Positions 33,618 to 45,838 of a stretch of 64,000 nt of DNA are shown here, in pieces. The DNA comes from Adineta steineri (lineage: Eukaryota > Rotifera > Eurotatoria > Adinetida > Adinetidae): positions 124,001-188,000 of the forward strand of contig CAJNOI010000096.1 in the NCBI GenBank assembly GCA_905250115.1, written 5' to 3'. Within the stretch, counting starts at the first letter, position 1. Every line of letters begins with the position of its first letter. Both the position numbers and the translations under genes were made by a program. The notes below the pieces were generated by a model that was given only the letters and a program-made list of their open reading frames with translations, was not told the origin of the DNA and searched no databases.

Positions 33618-34724
33618 ATGAAAAAACAAAATGGAAATATAAGAAATATGCATGAAGAAACGATTGAAATGCGTGATATTTCAGATATGTGGATGGAAAT
33701 ATGGATTGCACAAAATAATTATTTAATCGAGTCAAAGAAAAGTTCAAGATTTAAAATTTATTTAAATAAATTACGAAAAAAACCTTTATTTATTTGGTTT
33801 ATTTCTTTAATCCAAATTCTAGTTTTTCTAGTTGAATTAATTCAAAGTTGGTTATTAACTGGTAGTCCAATTCAATTAAAACCATCATTCAATCCAGTTA
33901 TTGGTCCAAATGTCTATTTATTAATACGTATGGGTGCAAGATTTTCTCCATGTATGCATACAATATCTGGTATAACAGATAATAATTTTTATTATTTTTT
34001 ATGTTTAAATAATACAAGTTTAATTGAACAAAAATCATGTAGTTTAAATGATATTTGTGGATTTAATCTTTCATCTCCACCAAATCAATGGTATCGTTTT
34101 ATAATTCCAATATTTCTTCATTCAGGATTTATTCATATTGGTTTTAATCTTCTTACACAACTTATTCTTGGTGCATCTATGGAGAATAAAAATGGTAGTT
34201 TACGATTATTAATTATTTATTTTATTTCTGGAATTTTTGGAATTATTATCGATGGAAATTTTGCTCCGAATGGATTTGTAACTGTTGGTTGTAGTGGGTC
34301 ACTTTTTGGTATAATTGCTCTCTATTTAGTAAATATAATATACGATTGGCGTAATGGAATATCCTATGAATTCATTACTCTCATTATTGATATTATTATT
34401 AATTTTTGTTTGGGACTTTTACCAAGTATAGGAAATTTTAATCATATTGGTGGATTTATTATGGGTTTTATATTAAGTGTAACTTTATTAGTACAGCCTA
34501 GTAGATTTCATTTTATTAAATCGTGGATTTGGTTAATATTACGTTTTACTTTTTTAATAGTCGCAATTCTTTTATTTATTTTTTCAATTGAAAATATTTA
34601 TTCAAGAAAAATTCAATGTACTTGGTGTAAATATCTTGATTGTTTACCAATTAATAATTGGTGTCATATTGGTTATTTAAAAACAAATATTACAATTAAT
34701 TCGACACTCAACACATTTTATTAA
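33618..34724 (+). CDS. Rhomboid-family intramembrane serine protease
   Basis: Frame of 368 residues from the first ATG, 33618. The codon at 33606 is TTG, and a possible 5'-leader intron runs from GTAAGC at 33471 to TTTTTTAG at 33594. A basic cytosolic N-terminus precedes TM1 (about 57-80). A luminal loop carries several Cys, then comes the rhomboid core: FLHSGFIHIGFNLLTQ (conserved His and Asn), the serine motif VGCSGSLFG with Ser226, and the histidine motif FNHIGGFIMG with His276. Both halves of the Ser-His dyad are present, so it should be an active protease rather than an iRhom. It would cleave membrane proteins in the secretory pathway; substrates unknown. Confidence 0.92.
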   Translation: MKKQNGNIRNMHEETIEMRDISDMWMEIWIAQNNYLIESKKSSRFKIYLNKLRKKPLFIWFISLIQILVFLVELIQSWLLTGSPIQLKPSFNPVIGPNVYLLIRMGARFSPCMHTISGITDNNFYYFLCLNNTSLIEQKSCSLNDICGFNLSSPPNQWYRFIIPIFLHSGFIHIGFNLLTQLILGASMENKNGSLRLLIIYFISGIFGIIIDGNFAPNGFVTVGCSGSLFGIIALYLVNIIYDWRNGISYEFITLIIDIIINFCLGLLPSIGNFNHIGGFIMGFILSVTLLVQPSRFHFIKSWIWLILRFTFLIVAILLFIFSIENIYSRKIQCTWCKYLDCLPINNWCHIGYLKTNITINSTLNTFY

Positions 34725-36213
34725 TACTTATTAGAATATATGAAAAATAATTTATACATAGATATTACATTGAAAATTCAATGATTTTCTATAAGAAATA
34801 TCATATTAAGAATTATTTTATTTTCAAATACAAATTACAAAATAAAATTGCAAGTATATATATATTTATTGGATTGAGTAATGATGCTAGTCTATATACA
34901 GAGATACGTACTTTTCTAATAAATAGATATTATCAGGTTTTATAGTCAATTGAAAATATAAAAATAACTTATTGACATGCTATCTAAAACATTCGAAATT
35001 ATTCTCATTTCTTTTCTATTTATTCCAATAGACATATAGGAGGGTTTTTTCGATCAACATCTTATGAATCATATCGATCTAAATTGATTCTCGAATTTTG
35101 AATTATTTCAATTGTTAAATAGAGAATTCATTATACTTTATATTATTTCTCTATTGTAATCATATAATGGATTAAATGAGATGACAACTATATTGTTCAA
35201 TATTCGAATAATAATAAATAAAAAATAATTTAGTTAAAGTTAAATATTTCATTAGATTAGAATGGGTAATATATAAAACAGTAAGAATTGAATTACTCTT
35301 TGACAAACCATAGAATTGTGCACTATTTAAAATAGAAATAATATTTATTCAACTAGTATGAATATTCTATGTAACTCTCTTCTAGATTTCATATTATCAA
35401 TATAAATTCGTACTAAAATAATCTGTTCATCAATCGCGTCCTTTTATACATCGTCAAAATGAAATTGTGTGTAGAGTTTAGCACAAAGTGTTTTAAATTC
35501 TCTCTAGACTTACAAGAGAACATTTTTAAGTAAGACTTTCACTTAGAAATGAGATATATCCTAGTATAATCGCATTGATTTCTACTGATTTGAATTAATT
35601 CTCTCATGTGAGTATAATAATAAAAGCCTTTGAATTCGAAATAAATAATTATTTGATTTATCCACTTAAATATACATCAGACAACGTAAATATTATTCAA
35701 TTGAATAGGTCTTAACAAGGACCAAAAACTTGACAAAGAAAGTTTATAAAATGAAAGTATGATGTGATTATTGTCAATATATTTCTAATGTTAACTAAAT
35801 AGACAAGTTTAGATTTCATTGTAGAATAAATAAGAGAAATATTTTATTTTCTTTATCTAATACTATAAAAATGATAATATATCGATAGAATATATAAATA
35901 ATCAATAATTCCAATTTTCCCTAAATATTCTCATTCATTTTTTAATAATTACATCCTAATGCGCAATTACTGCGTCTATAATCATTTTTGGCCTTGAAAA
36001 AGAAAAGATTGTTAATCATAATCGTTATAGTGTAAAAAAACGAAAAAAACATTCTTTTATATTTCAAAGTAATCAGAGCGTTGAGTATGTCAAAAAAGAA
36101 ATATTGTCACACGGTTAATTATAACCTACATGTCTAGATATATTACTCATTTTTCTTCTAAAAGAAAAAAAAATATTAGAAGAGTATATACGTTAATGAT
36201 ATTACTGGGTGGA
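34725..36213. other. AT-rich spacer, no gene seen
   Basis: 3' flank of the rhomboid gene. No coding exon, RNA gene or repeat of note was found. Confidence 0.4.
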
Positions 36214-36690
36214 GCTAAACGTTTTGTGATATTCTGTCTTTCACATATATCTCGGTTTGCAAAAATGAGAGAATCTTCATTTCTCTTGTAAAAGATGCGC
36301 CGTGAAATGCTCTAGAAAAAGTGTATAATCAAACTCTTGTTGGCTTGTTCTCATAGTTAAAATGAGGAAGCTGTAGAAAAGATGTCTAAAAGACTTTTCG
36401 TTTCGTAATATGAATTTTTCTTGCAGCCGTTGTAGAGCTTTCTGTAGTGCATCTTTTGAAAGAAAAAGAAAAATATATGCAATACAAAAAGTCCTCCAAA
36501 CATGACGATTACGTTGAGCACTAACACGACTTTATAGCTATTTCATTTTGAGTATGTGAACAACCAACAGGAGTTTGTTTATACAATTTTTGTAGAACTC
36601 TTCACGACGCACCTTATGAAACAAAAATGAAGATTTTCTCATTTTTGCAAACCGAGATATATGCAAAAAAAATATCTTAAAACTTTTATT
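36214..36690. mobile_element. Foldback element, related in motif to the 17.1-kb one
   Basis: CATATATCTCGGTTTGCAAA starting at 36244 is repeated inverted near 36645-36664. Similarity extends outward (AAACGTTTTGTGATATT against AAAAGTTTTAAGATATT), and inward through TCTTCATTT and AAACTC(C/T)TGTTGG. Internal copies of TGTAGAGCTTTCTGTAGTGCATCTTTTGA-like sequence resemble the GTAGAGAATTTCAT unit of the element at 17101. It has no coding frame; outer limits are approximate. Confidence 0.65.
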
Positions 36691-37011
36691 TCATTCAATA
36701 TTATTTGAATGTGAAATTCTATTGGACATATATTCAATGTAAATTCAGTGTAATTCTATATATGTCTTGCATAAAAAAAAATATTTACACAAGAAAAGAG
36801 AAAAAAAACGAAAAATAAGGGACGATATTTTTTTTTAATGGCTCACCTTATAAAAAAAAGAAAAAAAGTTTGCTTGTGGTTATTCGAGTGTGAAGTTAAT
36901 GTGATATATCAAGATTGATATATAGTTGATTTCCATATACTTTCTATTTAATCAAATATTGTTTTATTTATACTTTTTACATATTAACTTCACAATTTCA
37001 GTGAATTAATT

Positions 37012-37858
37012 ATGGAACCAACAGTGACTACTAAGGACACAGTTATTCCTTTGGAAGAAAAATCCACTATTGTAAATAATCCAACTGTAACACAAGAAAC
37101 GACAGATGAACAAATACCAATAAATGAAGCAGAAGTTGAAACTAAAAATCCAGCTGCAGCTATAAATAAAGTTGGACAATCACCTCCATTCATGATTATA
37201 GGTGCACTTCTTCTACTTATTATACCACGTGAGTAATTATTCATTTTTCTTCTTCTTCTAATCAATCGATTGAAATTAACATAAAATTCTATATGTGATT
37301 TTGTTGAAAAACGTTAAATCGATTGAGTAAATCTTTTGTATTATATATTAATATAGTTTATATCTTGTTTTAGTTTTACAATTGTGGATTGGTTGGCGAT
37401 ATGCAGATGCATGTCCAATCGAACCAAGAATACCAAGATATCTTTTCGTTGCTGGAGCTGTTGGAATTTTTTCTGCCATATTAAATCAACTTCGAACTTA
37501 TTTAACGGCAAAAAGTGCACAACCATCGGTGGACATAACCGGTCGTAAGGCTAGTGTTACTGCAGCTACTGGCACAAATAGTCCATTAAATTCTATTATC
37601 ACGACTATTACCTGTGTTCTCAATATCTTCATGATTGTTTGGTTTATTTTTGGATGTATATGGATATTTAGTGTATGGAATGATGTTGAATATTATCCAC
37701 GAAATCATCCTGAGTTTTGTCAAGCATTAGTCTATCGATTTGCTTATATACTTCTTTTAGTTCCAATTGTGCTCATACTTTTTGCTTGCTGTTGTCCATT
37801 ATGTATAGGATGTATGGCAGTGGTTGGTGCGGGTGCGTCTGCAGGTTTACAGAGCTAG
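37012..37858 (+). CDS. TMEM272-like multi-pass membrane protein
   Basis: Two exons, 37012-37228 and 37374-37858, are joined across a 145-nt GT-AG intron to give 233 aa. The cytosolic N-terminus (1-60) is Thr/Glu-rich and low in complexity. Four hydrophobic segments follow: PPFMIIGALLLLIIP, YLFVAGAVGIFSAIL, a long VLNIFMIVWFIFGCIWIFS and a Cys-rich last helix (LFACCCPLCIGC). The segment DACPIEPRIPRYLFVAGAVG and the FIFGCIWIFSV / CQALVYRFAY order match the TMEM272-like family known from vertebrates and expanded in bdelloids. Its biochemical role is not known. Palmitoylation of the Cys cluster is plausible. Confidence 0.75.
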
Positions 37859-40068
37859 ATTATATTACATAACTTGTTTTAAAAACTTTATATTTATATA
37901 TTAATTTTCGTATATATATAAAAAGAATTTTTATATTAATAAACTATTTCAGAATCATTATCATTTTAGAAACATTTCAGAGAATACTGATGATGAGTAA
38001 GAAAAATATAATCGTTTTAACATATGAATAGAATCTCATCAACATTTTTATCATGAATTATATTTTCAATGCATACAATTTGAGTACTCAAGTTTTAAGT
38101 TAGTCTCTTAATCAAATTGTCTTCCATTCTTATATACTGTCTCATCTTTCCCTTAGGTTTATTTTTTATTTTAAATTATCCTATTTATTCACTCGAAATT
38201 TTGTAGCTAGTACAACAGAATAAATGATGGTATAATATATATCTCTCGTTGACAAATACAAGGATAAATAATCTTCTAATATTTACTTGAAACTTAACAT
38301 AGAAATGAATCCTAATGACAAGAATTTATTGTATAACTTTCACATCTTTTCGTTACTCGCATTCAAAGATACTAAAATTCTATTTTGCATTGTTCACAAA
38401 CATTAATAAATTTTATATTTGTATTTTCGAATAAAAGAATAAGGAAAAATATCAAAAATAAATAATTCGAATTAAGATCAGTCTCGCTATATTAAGTTTA
38501 AAGTAATTGATTAGTTCTAATGAAAAATTCTATGCAGTAAATCTAGAATAGATAGATTTCTATTATCTCTAGATATTTACTTTTATGAATTTCGTTAGTA
38601 AGACTAGAAATTAATTAATTAAATATGAACAAAGAATAATTGAATCTAAAACTTCTACTTATCTCTTTTAAATTGAACAAATTATTTTATTAAAAACAAA
38701 TTAGATACTTTTATTCTATTGAAATGAATTAGTTTTAAATTGTAAATTAAGTTTATGATCATCTACATAATTATATCGAATTATCATTTGAAAAATAATT
38801 CCAATATTATTTTTCTAATCATTTATATAAAGTTGATTAAATTTAATAGAGATTATTTTCTATAACATCAAGAAAATAATCTTAAGAAGAAATTTTCTAA
38901 TATTATCTATTTAATATTGGAGAGATTTCAAAGAAATTTTGTTGGTATTCTATTAAAAATTAGTTCTCTAATTGAAAAATGACGATATCTAACTGGAAAA
39001 GACATTCTCTCCTATTAAAAAAAGTATCAGATGAAATAAATCGAATGAGTAATAGAATATTCAAAAAAATACTTTCTATGAATATGTGAATGTTTAAAGA
39101 AAAAAAGCAAAGATTTTTATTTAGTATTTGATTTTATTCATCGAATTTATTTATTTCGAAACTAATCAATCTTCATTTTCTTGTGTACTTTACAAATGAA
39201 AGTTTTCAATAGATATCAATCGACGGAGAATTGAATTTTATTTCTTTGATCAAATTTCTCATTGATATTCTAACAGACAAATAGAAATAGAAATCACTGA
39301 ACAGTATAATAACATCTTGTATCTAGATTTGACATTGAACTTGTAAAATAACGAACTAATAGATGATACAAATTAGATTTTGTTTATGAGAAATTCATTT
39401 TGAAAAGGTTGTGTTATGTAAGATCTAGTTTAATTGAATTTTAGTCAAAAATGAAATGATTTAATCGTTACAAATTTATTCCAAGAGTTTTTTATGAAAC
39501 AAAATTCTTCTCTCCTAAAAAAGTAGAATGATAATACATGGTTAAACGTTTTTAGTTGCTTTTTATGAGTAAAAAATTGAAAATTAATTAAAAATATTTT
39601 AGAAAAACTCATTATTGATTTGAAATATACGACAATATGAGCGTAATCTATGAAATTGCATGATGAAAAGGTGTACGTCGGTGTAGAAAAGAAATTTTTA
39701 TTTTTTATCATTCTGAAAGAAATTCATTTTGTGTGACACAATTCATATTCTTGGTTTGTATGAGTAACTAATTAATAATTAAATCAACTGTCAAATAAAA
39801 CCTATATAGATTCAATTAAAAGAAGTTGATGAATTGTTGTCTATAATAGAGAAATATCAAATGTATTATTGTTAACACTTTAGTGTAATTATTTTATTAA
39901 TTTTTAAAAAGAATGAAATTTAAATCTAAGATTTATGTTAGATTCAATGCTTTAAGACTGTAAAAGATTCATAAAAAAATATTGTAATAATCACAAAATC
40001 TTCTAGTTATCAAAATTTCTTTGAAATTCATCATAATACAGAGCAATTGATCTTTTTTTTCAATTGAT
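37859..40068. other. AT-rich spacer, no gene seen
   Basis: Convergent 3' flanks of the TMEM272-like and Q-rich genes. No exon or repeat family was recognised over 2.2 kb. Confidence 0.4.
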
Positions 40069-40375
40069 TTAATACCAATTGTATCCATATGGTGAACTGA
40101 ATTGATTTGCAAAGCTTGCAGGTTGTTGACCCATATTAGCAAAACCTTGACCAGAAAAATTACTATAATTTTGCTGAGCATAACCATCAAATGGAGATCG
40201 ACCGGTGTTAAGAAAAGCATAGTTTTGACCATAATTAGTAGCGGGCATTTGATTTCCTAAACAAATAAAATTTTTATTTATAAACAATTTCAAAGAAAAT
40301 ATTTCTATTACTCGTACCAATTGTATAATATTGTTGTTGTTGTTGTTGCTGTTGTTGAGGTTGTCCACCGAACAT
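40069..40375 (-). CDS. Small Q/N/G/Y-rich low-complexity protein
   Basis: Exon 1 (40375-40318) and exon 2 (40256-40069) are joined by a 61-nt GT-AG intron. The 81-residue product begins MFGGQPQQQQ with nine Gln in a row, continues YYTIGNQMPATNYGQNYAF and QQNYSNFSGQGFANMG, and ends SSPYGYNWY. The composition is prion-like (Gln, Asn, Gly, Tyr, Phe) with no charged cluster, no signal peptide and no transmembrane segment. It is too short and biased for a family call. Splicing keeps the frame open in both exons, which supports a real gene. A role in condensates or as a structural peptide is speculation. Confidence 0.6.
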
Positions 40376-40481
40376 TGTTAAAATATATTTATTTAGAATA
40401 TAATATTGAAGTGTATTGAATAAGAGAGAATATTGAAATATGTAGAGAAGTGAATATAACATCGACTATTTATATGTTCAT

Positions 40482-40512
40482 TCTTCTCTTCTCTTCTCTT
40501 CTCTTCTCTTAC
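40482..40512. repeat. (TTCTC)n microsatellite upstream of the Q-rich gene
   Basis: About six TTCTC units, roughly 110 bp upstream of the ATG of the small Q-rich gene. Confidence 0.85.
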
Positions 40513-41567
40513 CTCTATTATTATATGACCCTTAGATGAATGACAAAAACGCTCTATTCAATAGAAAATATAATTGAAATATTCATTTCTAAACACGGAA
40601 CAACCTTCTCAACACAATCACATCTATTCAATCATATACAATATTATTCACATCACATTTATTCATATATTCAATAAAGATAAACGAATATATATATATA
40701 TATACATGTTTTTTATCAGATACGATTTTAATATACAATTCTCTATTCATATTTATATAATAAATTATTTTATCATTATATAAATGAAATAGTTACGCAA
40801 CAAAATAAATATGTTCATTGAAACAATTCCAAGGTATTTATACAAGGACTAGATTCATATGCAAAAGTCCTTCAATACAATTCTCTCTATTAGAATATTT
40901 AATTATTTTCTATAGATCAATCAATCAATTATTCTTAGAAACAATATTCTTCAACAAATTAAAATTAGATTTACACATTTATTCAACAAAAGATCACAGA
41001 TATTCTCCTTATTTAGTAGAGAGTTGTTTTTAAAGATGATACATAGAATAGATCGATAATAGCTTTATTCTCTTCTAATACTTTCCTAAGGAAAATTAAG
41101 ATTTTTAAGTTATTTAGATGAGATATTCTATGACACTATTAAATGACATACAACTATAGAGTTCAACTTTTTCTCATTAGAAAATGTTCTTATAGAACTA
41201 AATTTAAATGAGAAAAAATGATTTGTTTATAAATAAAATCTGAAGATTATTCTTAATTAATTATTTTATGAATTGAATAATAAAAATCTATTTTCTATTA
41301 TCAGACGAGAAGATCTTTGAATATTTACAAATAAAACTTATTGTTTTTTATGCGTCATCAATTAATTTTTATATTAGAATTCTTTAATTGTATTTAAGAT
41401 TTTTTCAATTGTACTGAAACTTTTCTGTTGATTTTACAAAAGTAAAACAATTGTCAATGATTATCTCAAATTTGCAATCTCGATAGAAAACAAAATATAT
41501 ATATGAAATCTATATATTATTTTTAATAGAAATTGAAAATATCTATTTAGAAATTTATAGTTGCAAT
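40513..41567. other. AT-rich spacer, no gene seen
   Basis: Only short frames and a TA run near 40690. Nothing further was recognised. Confidence 0.4.
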
Positions 41568-41836
41568 TAGGGATGTGCAGTGTCAGTGTTCACCGAACAC
41601 CGAATATAAGTGGTCGGTGCTCACCGTGTCACTGAAAATATCGGTGCCAGTGTTCACTGAACACCGAAGGTATCAGTTTCTAAAATATTTTTGTGTTAAA
41701 CCTTATTATTTACAACAATATATCAGTGTGTTCACCGAAAAACTGGATGGTGAGCACCGAACACCGGATATAAGTGTCGGTGAAAATCGTTGTCCGTGAA
41801 ATACAGTGCTCAGTAAACCGACACTGCACATCCCTA
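41568..41836. mobile_element. hAT-type MITE with perfect 8-bp target duplication
   Basis: A 269-bp element with ends TAGGGATGTGCAGTGTC and the reverse complement of TAGGGATGTGCAGTGTCGG. It is flanked by GTTGCAAT at 41560-41567 and again at 41837-41844. Internal sequence is made of short repeated GTTCACCGAACACCG / GGTGAGCACCGA units that fold on themselves. The TAGGG-type tip plus 8-bp duplication places it with hAT elements. The perfect duplication suggests a young insertion. Confidence 0.9.
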
Positions 41837-41844
41837 GTTGCAAT

Positions 41845-42681
41845 TGACTATCTACAAATTTGAAATTTATTTTTAGAATTATTTCAAGAACGAGAATTTG
41901 TAGCGAATGAAAGATATTTACATTTAGGAATTCATTTCCAGTTTTTTAATTGAACAAGATAGGATAAAGATATCTTCATTTTTGTTTTTCAGTCATAAAT
42001 ATTTCGTGAGAAATAAATTGAAAAAGGAATATAATTAAGTGAATATGTCATAGATATAGGAAGATTAAAATATTCACATATTTTAAATTGATTGAAGAAT
42101 ATTTGAAAAATATTATTCAATTAAATTTGATTAAGAATTATTTATATAAAATCTTCTAATCTCATATGAATAATAGAATATAGGATTAAATCAAATCCAG
42201 ACAAGAAAATCTAAATGATATCAATGATTAAAAATCAATTTTTTGTTTTTTTCATTTGATTTATTTCTAAGAATTTATTAATTCGAAGTTTATCACCGAG
42301 ATACATTGTTTGACAAAATAAAAAGAATAGTATAAAAAATAAATTTTTCTGCATAATCACCATTAGTATTATATTATTGTTTGAAGAAATGAAAAGAAAA
42401 AACTGTTAGTAGATACTGTAGAGAAAGAAATGAAAGAATTTTATGATTGGAACTTTAAGCTACAATAAAATCTATTCTAGAAAAAATAACATTTTTTTTA
42501 GAAAAATTTAACAAAACTAAAAATTTGAAAGTTTCCAAAAATAAATTCACTGTTCGGACGTATCGCCAATAAAGTATTTTCAACGAAAGTTGATAACGAT
42601 TTGTTGTGTTTATAAGGTATGTCGATATGAAGTAAACATTATATATTCATATCTAACGCCATTATCTTACCAAAACATACA
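41845..42681. other. AT-rich spacer, no gene seen
   Basis: 3' flank of the minus-strand IAP gene; nothing recognised. Confidence 0.4.
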
Positions 42682-44301
42682 TCATTCCATTAAAATCATG
42701 TTCAGTTTTTTTGAAACATTATATATTCGCACAAAAGCGTCAATTTTACATCGACATATTGGACATGATCTTAATGCATGACCACATGGAACACATGTAA
42801 CTAAGTGACCACAAGGTAGACATGCAAGTCGTTTTTCTTCCGTCAAGCAAAGGACACAAAGATTGGATGGTGTTAAATTATGTGGTAACTCTTGTGCCTG
42901 AGTACCAGTTGCTGTTGATTGTATTATTTTAAGACGGGTAGTTATTGATTTAATGACATCTATTATTAAAAAGATTAAAGTAATTAAGAAGATAATAGAA
43001 TAATATCAATACCTGGCAATCTTTGCAGTTCTAGTTGTCTCATTCTAACGCTTGGTATAACAATATTTCCAGGACTGTTACCATTAATATATTGAATATA
43101 TGGGTGAAGAATTCTACAAGCTATATAAAGATCAAGTTCAGAAACAAAATCACCTCCTAAAAAAATTTCAAATAGAAATATTATCAAACCGAAGTTCTTG
43201 CATTATACCTTTGATTTGTAACTGATCTTCCCAACATTGTCTAACAATTGATGCTCCAAAAATCCTTGTTGATCGCTGTGATATAGGTAAATCTAATCGA
43301 GCAGCGACCATACGTTTTGTTGTATTATCAGCATTAGGTAGAGCTGCTAGACGATTAATAGCCAAAATATTCATTCTGGATCCACTATTACGGTTTCTTT
43401 CAAACCCTGAATTAATTAGGAGTTGCACTAAATATAAAAAAACAAATTAATTCATCAATAAAAAATATTAAATTCTGAGAAAACCTTGTTGAGAACGTTG
43501 AGATCCCACACCATTTCGGTACACGTTATTCTCATTAGATAATTGTCGAGCATAAGTACAATGAGGAAACCATCGTAAATGTTCTCTCGTAGGATCATTA
43601 TTTGAGTTCCAGTTCTGTAATGATCCAGTGCAATAAAAACAGGTGACAGTATCTGCCATATCTGTATAAAAAAATCCAGCTCGAACAAGATCATCAACAG
43701 ATGGCAAGTTTGTATAAGGCCAGTTATTAAATGACTCCACTCGTTTGATTAATTCATTATATTGAGAGTTAGGGGATGTTTTGGCGATTATTTCATATTG
43801 AGTTAAATCGATAGGAGATGAGACATTTATAGGAGAATGAGTTACATTTACTGTTGGACTGAGCCCAGTATTAATGACAGGTGGTGGTGGTGGTTGATAG
43901 TTAATTAGTCTTAATCGTACATATGAGCAATTAGGTGAAATAGCTCTATGAATCTCACATGGATCATCCTTATTTGGTATCCATTGTTGACAGATAAGGT
44001 CACAATGAATACATATAACACGATCACCAAGGTTAAACCCGAAAAATCCAGCTTGTTTTATTCGATCAATAAATTCTGATGAAGAATGTGGCCAATGAGA
44101 AAATGTTCGTCGTCGCACTTGTTCCAAAGTTTGATTCTGTGCGAAGACTGGAACATCAGATGTGTCATCATTTACTTCCATTGAAATTCGATCATCAGAT
44201 GTTTGATTTTGTGCGAAGACTGGAGCATTAGATATATCATCATTTGCTTCCATTGAAATTGGATCATCATCATCAATATTATTTGATTGATTAATAGACA
44301 T
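42682..44301 (-). CDS. Inhibitor of apoptosis protein, BIR-BIR-RING
   Basis: Four exons, 44301-43485, 43427-43209, 43156-43013 and 42959-42682, with introns of 57, 52 and 53 nt, give about 485 aa. BIR1 spans about 62-130 with zinc ligands C97, C100, H118, C125. BIR2 spans about 186-252 with C221, C224, H241, C248. A middle segment (GGDFVSELDLYIACRIL) has a UBA-like helical look. The C-terminal RING reads CVLC, CLPCGHLVTC, CGHALRSCPICR. IAPs bind caspases through BIR grooves and ubiquitinate them through the RING. The acidic N-terminus carries a tandem duplication of about 24 residues (SMEANDDISNAPVFAQNQT / SMEVNDDTSDVPVFAQNQT). Confidence 0.93.
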
Positions 44302-45838
44302 GATTAAAATAATAAATAATTTATATCTTGATTAATAATGTTTTTTTGAAAATGGTTTAGATCTAAAAATTTGATAAGAAAAACGTTATTTGATATAATT
44401 TATCAGAAAGAAAAAGTTGAAATGTAATTATTATACAAATTTATTCATATAATTTTAGAATTTGAATTTAATTCTATAATAGATAAATGAATTATCTGTC
44501 TTTTTGAAAGAAGTCTATTTCACTGAATAAATATAGAATTATTATTAGATAAATATTTTTAATTTGTAAATAGCCATTTTTAAAAGATGATGAAATATAT
44601 AAAACTTCTTCAAATTAATTTAGGTTTCAACTCAAAATAGTTTCTCATCATGCAAGTAATCAATACATAAACACTAGCATCGAAGTCAATTGATATTATT
44701 GCATCATTATGAATATAAAACTCAAATTTCTAAATATAAATAAATGTTTGTGTAAATATCAATGTTAATACAAAATACATACGTACATTTCGCATTAGAC
44801 TATGTTATACTATTGATCATATTTATTTTTACATTCAAATATTTTTTTTATTACAAATAAGAAACATGAAAATAATAGAGCAAACTAACTACACTTTATC
44901 GAGTAACATTATGTTTATGAAAACAGAAAAAAGTATATACTTAGTCATGGATACTTGCAACCCCTGCTTAATAACGATGAATCAGTAACAGAACAGAGTA
45001 TACCTGAAGAATTGTTTATTTGAATTTAGCCAATGATTTTTTTCTTCAATAGAGTTTTGGAGTAAATAATTTTTTATTTAAAACCTTCGCTCGTAAATTT
45101 CGTTTGCGATAATTTTATTAATATTTAATAAATTAAAAATTACACTTTTTAGTATCATAATATTGTTGTCATTACCATTTGATGTAGTTTCATTTCTTTC
45201 TTGGTTGTTTTTTTTCCCAAACTTATAATTTGTAAATAAAAAACAAAAAAGTCATAGAGTATATTTTTCTAGAGAACTTTATTTTTTTTTTTCGAATGTG
45301 TTTTAATCATTATTAGAAGGATATTTTCATATATCAAATTCTATGTATTAAGAGTAAGATTACAATAGAAACAATTTCAAACTAGGAAATTATATAAATT
45401 AATAAAAAAGATCTTATGGCTCTTATCTCTAAACGTGAAAAAGTCTGATCTAATTTACTAATCCTAACGTTTTTATGATCAGTGGATAAATATATAGAAT
45501 CTGATAATTAATAAATGAATTTTAATTATATAAATGACAATTATTTCATATAATATATTCAATCTAATATTCATTTAGTTTTGTAAAAAATTCGTTTTCA
45601 TTAAATAAAATCAATGTAATTATTATTTTATTTTATTTCTTTCTCATATTTTAAAATCAATAGTCAAAATATTAGTTGGTAAGAGTAGATTTATTCTATA
45701 GTTTGACAAAAAATAAATCAAATGTAAAAGTCTTTTATAATTATTAATCAAAAGACAACTGTACACATTTATTTCAATTATAAAAAACGTGAATTTTTTA
45801 AAATAATTCTTATTGATAATACATTTTAATGTTATTGA
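44302..45838. other. AT-rich spacer, no gene seen
   Basis: About 1.5 kb holding the IAP promoter side and the 3' flank of the next gene. No exon or repeat was recognised. Confidence 0.4.
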
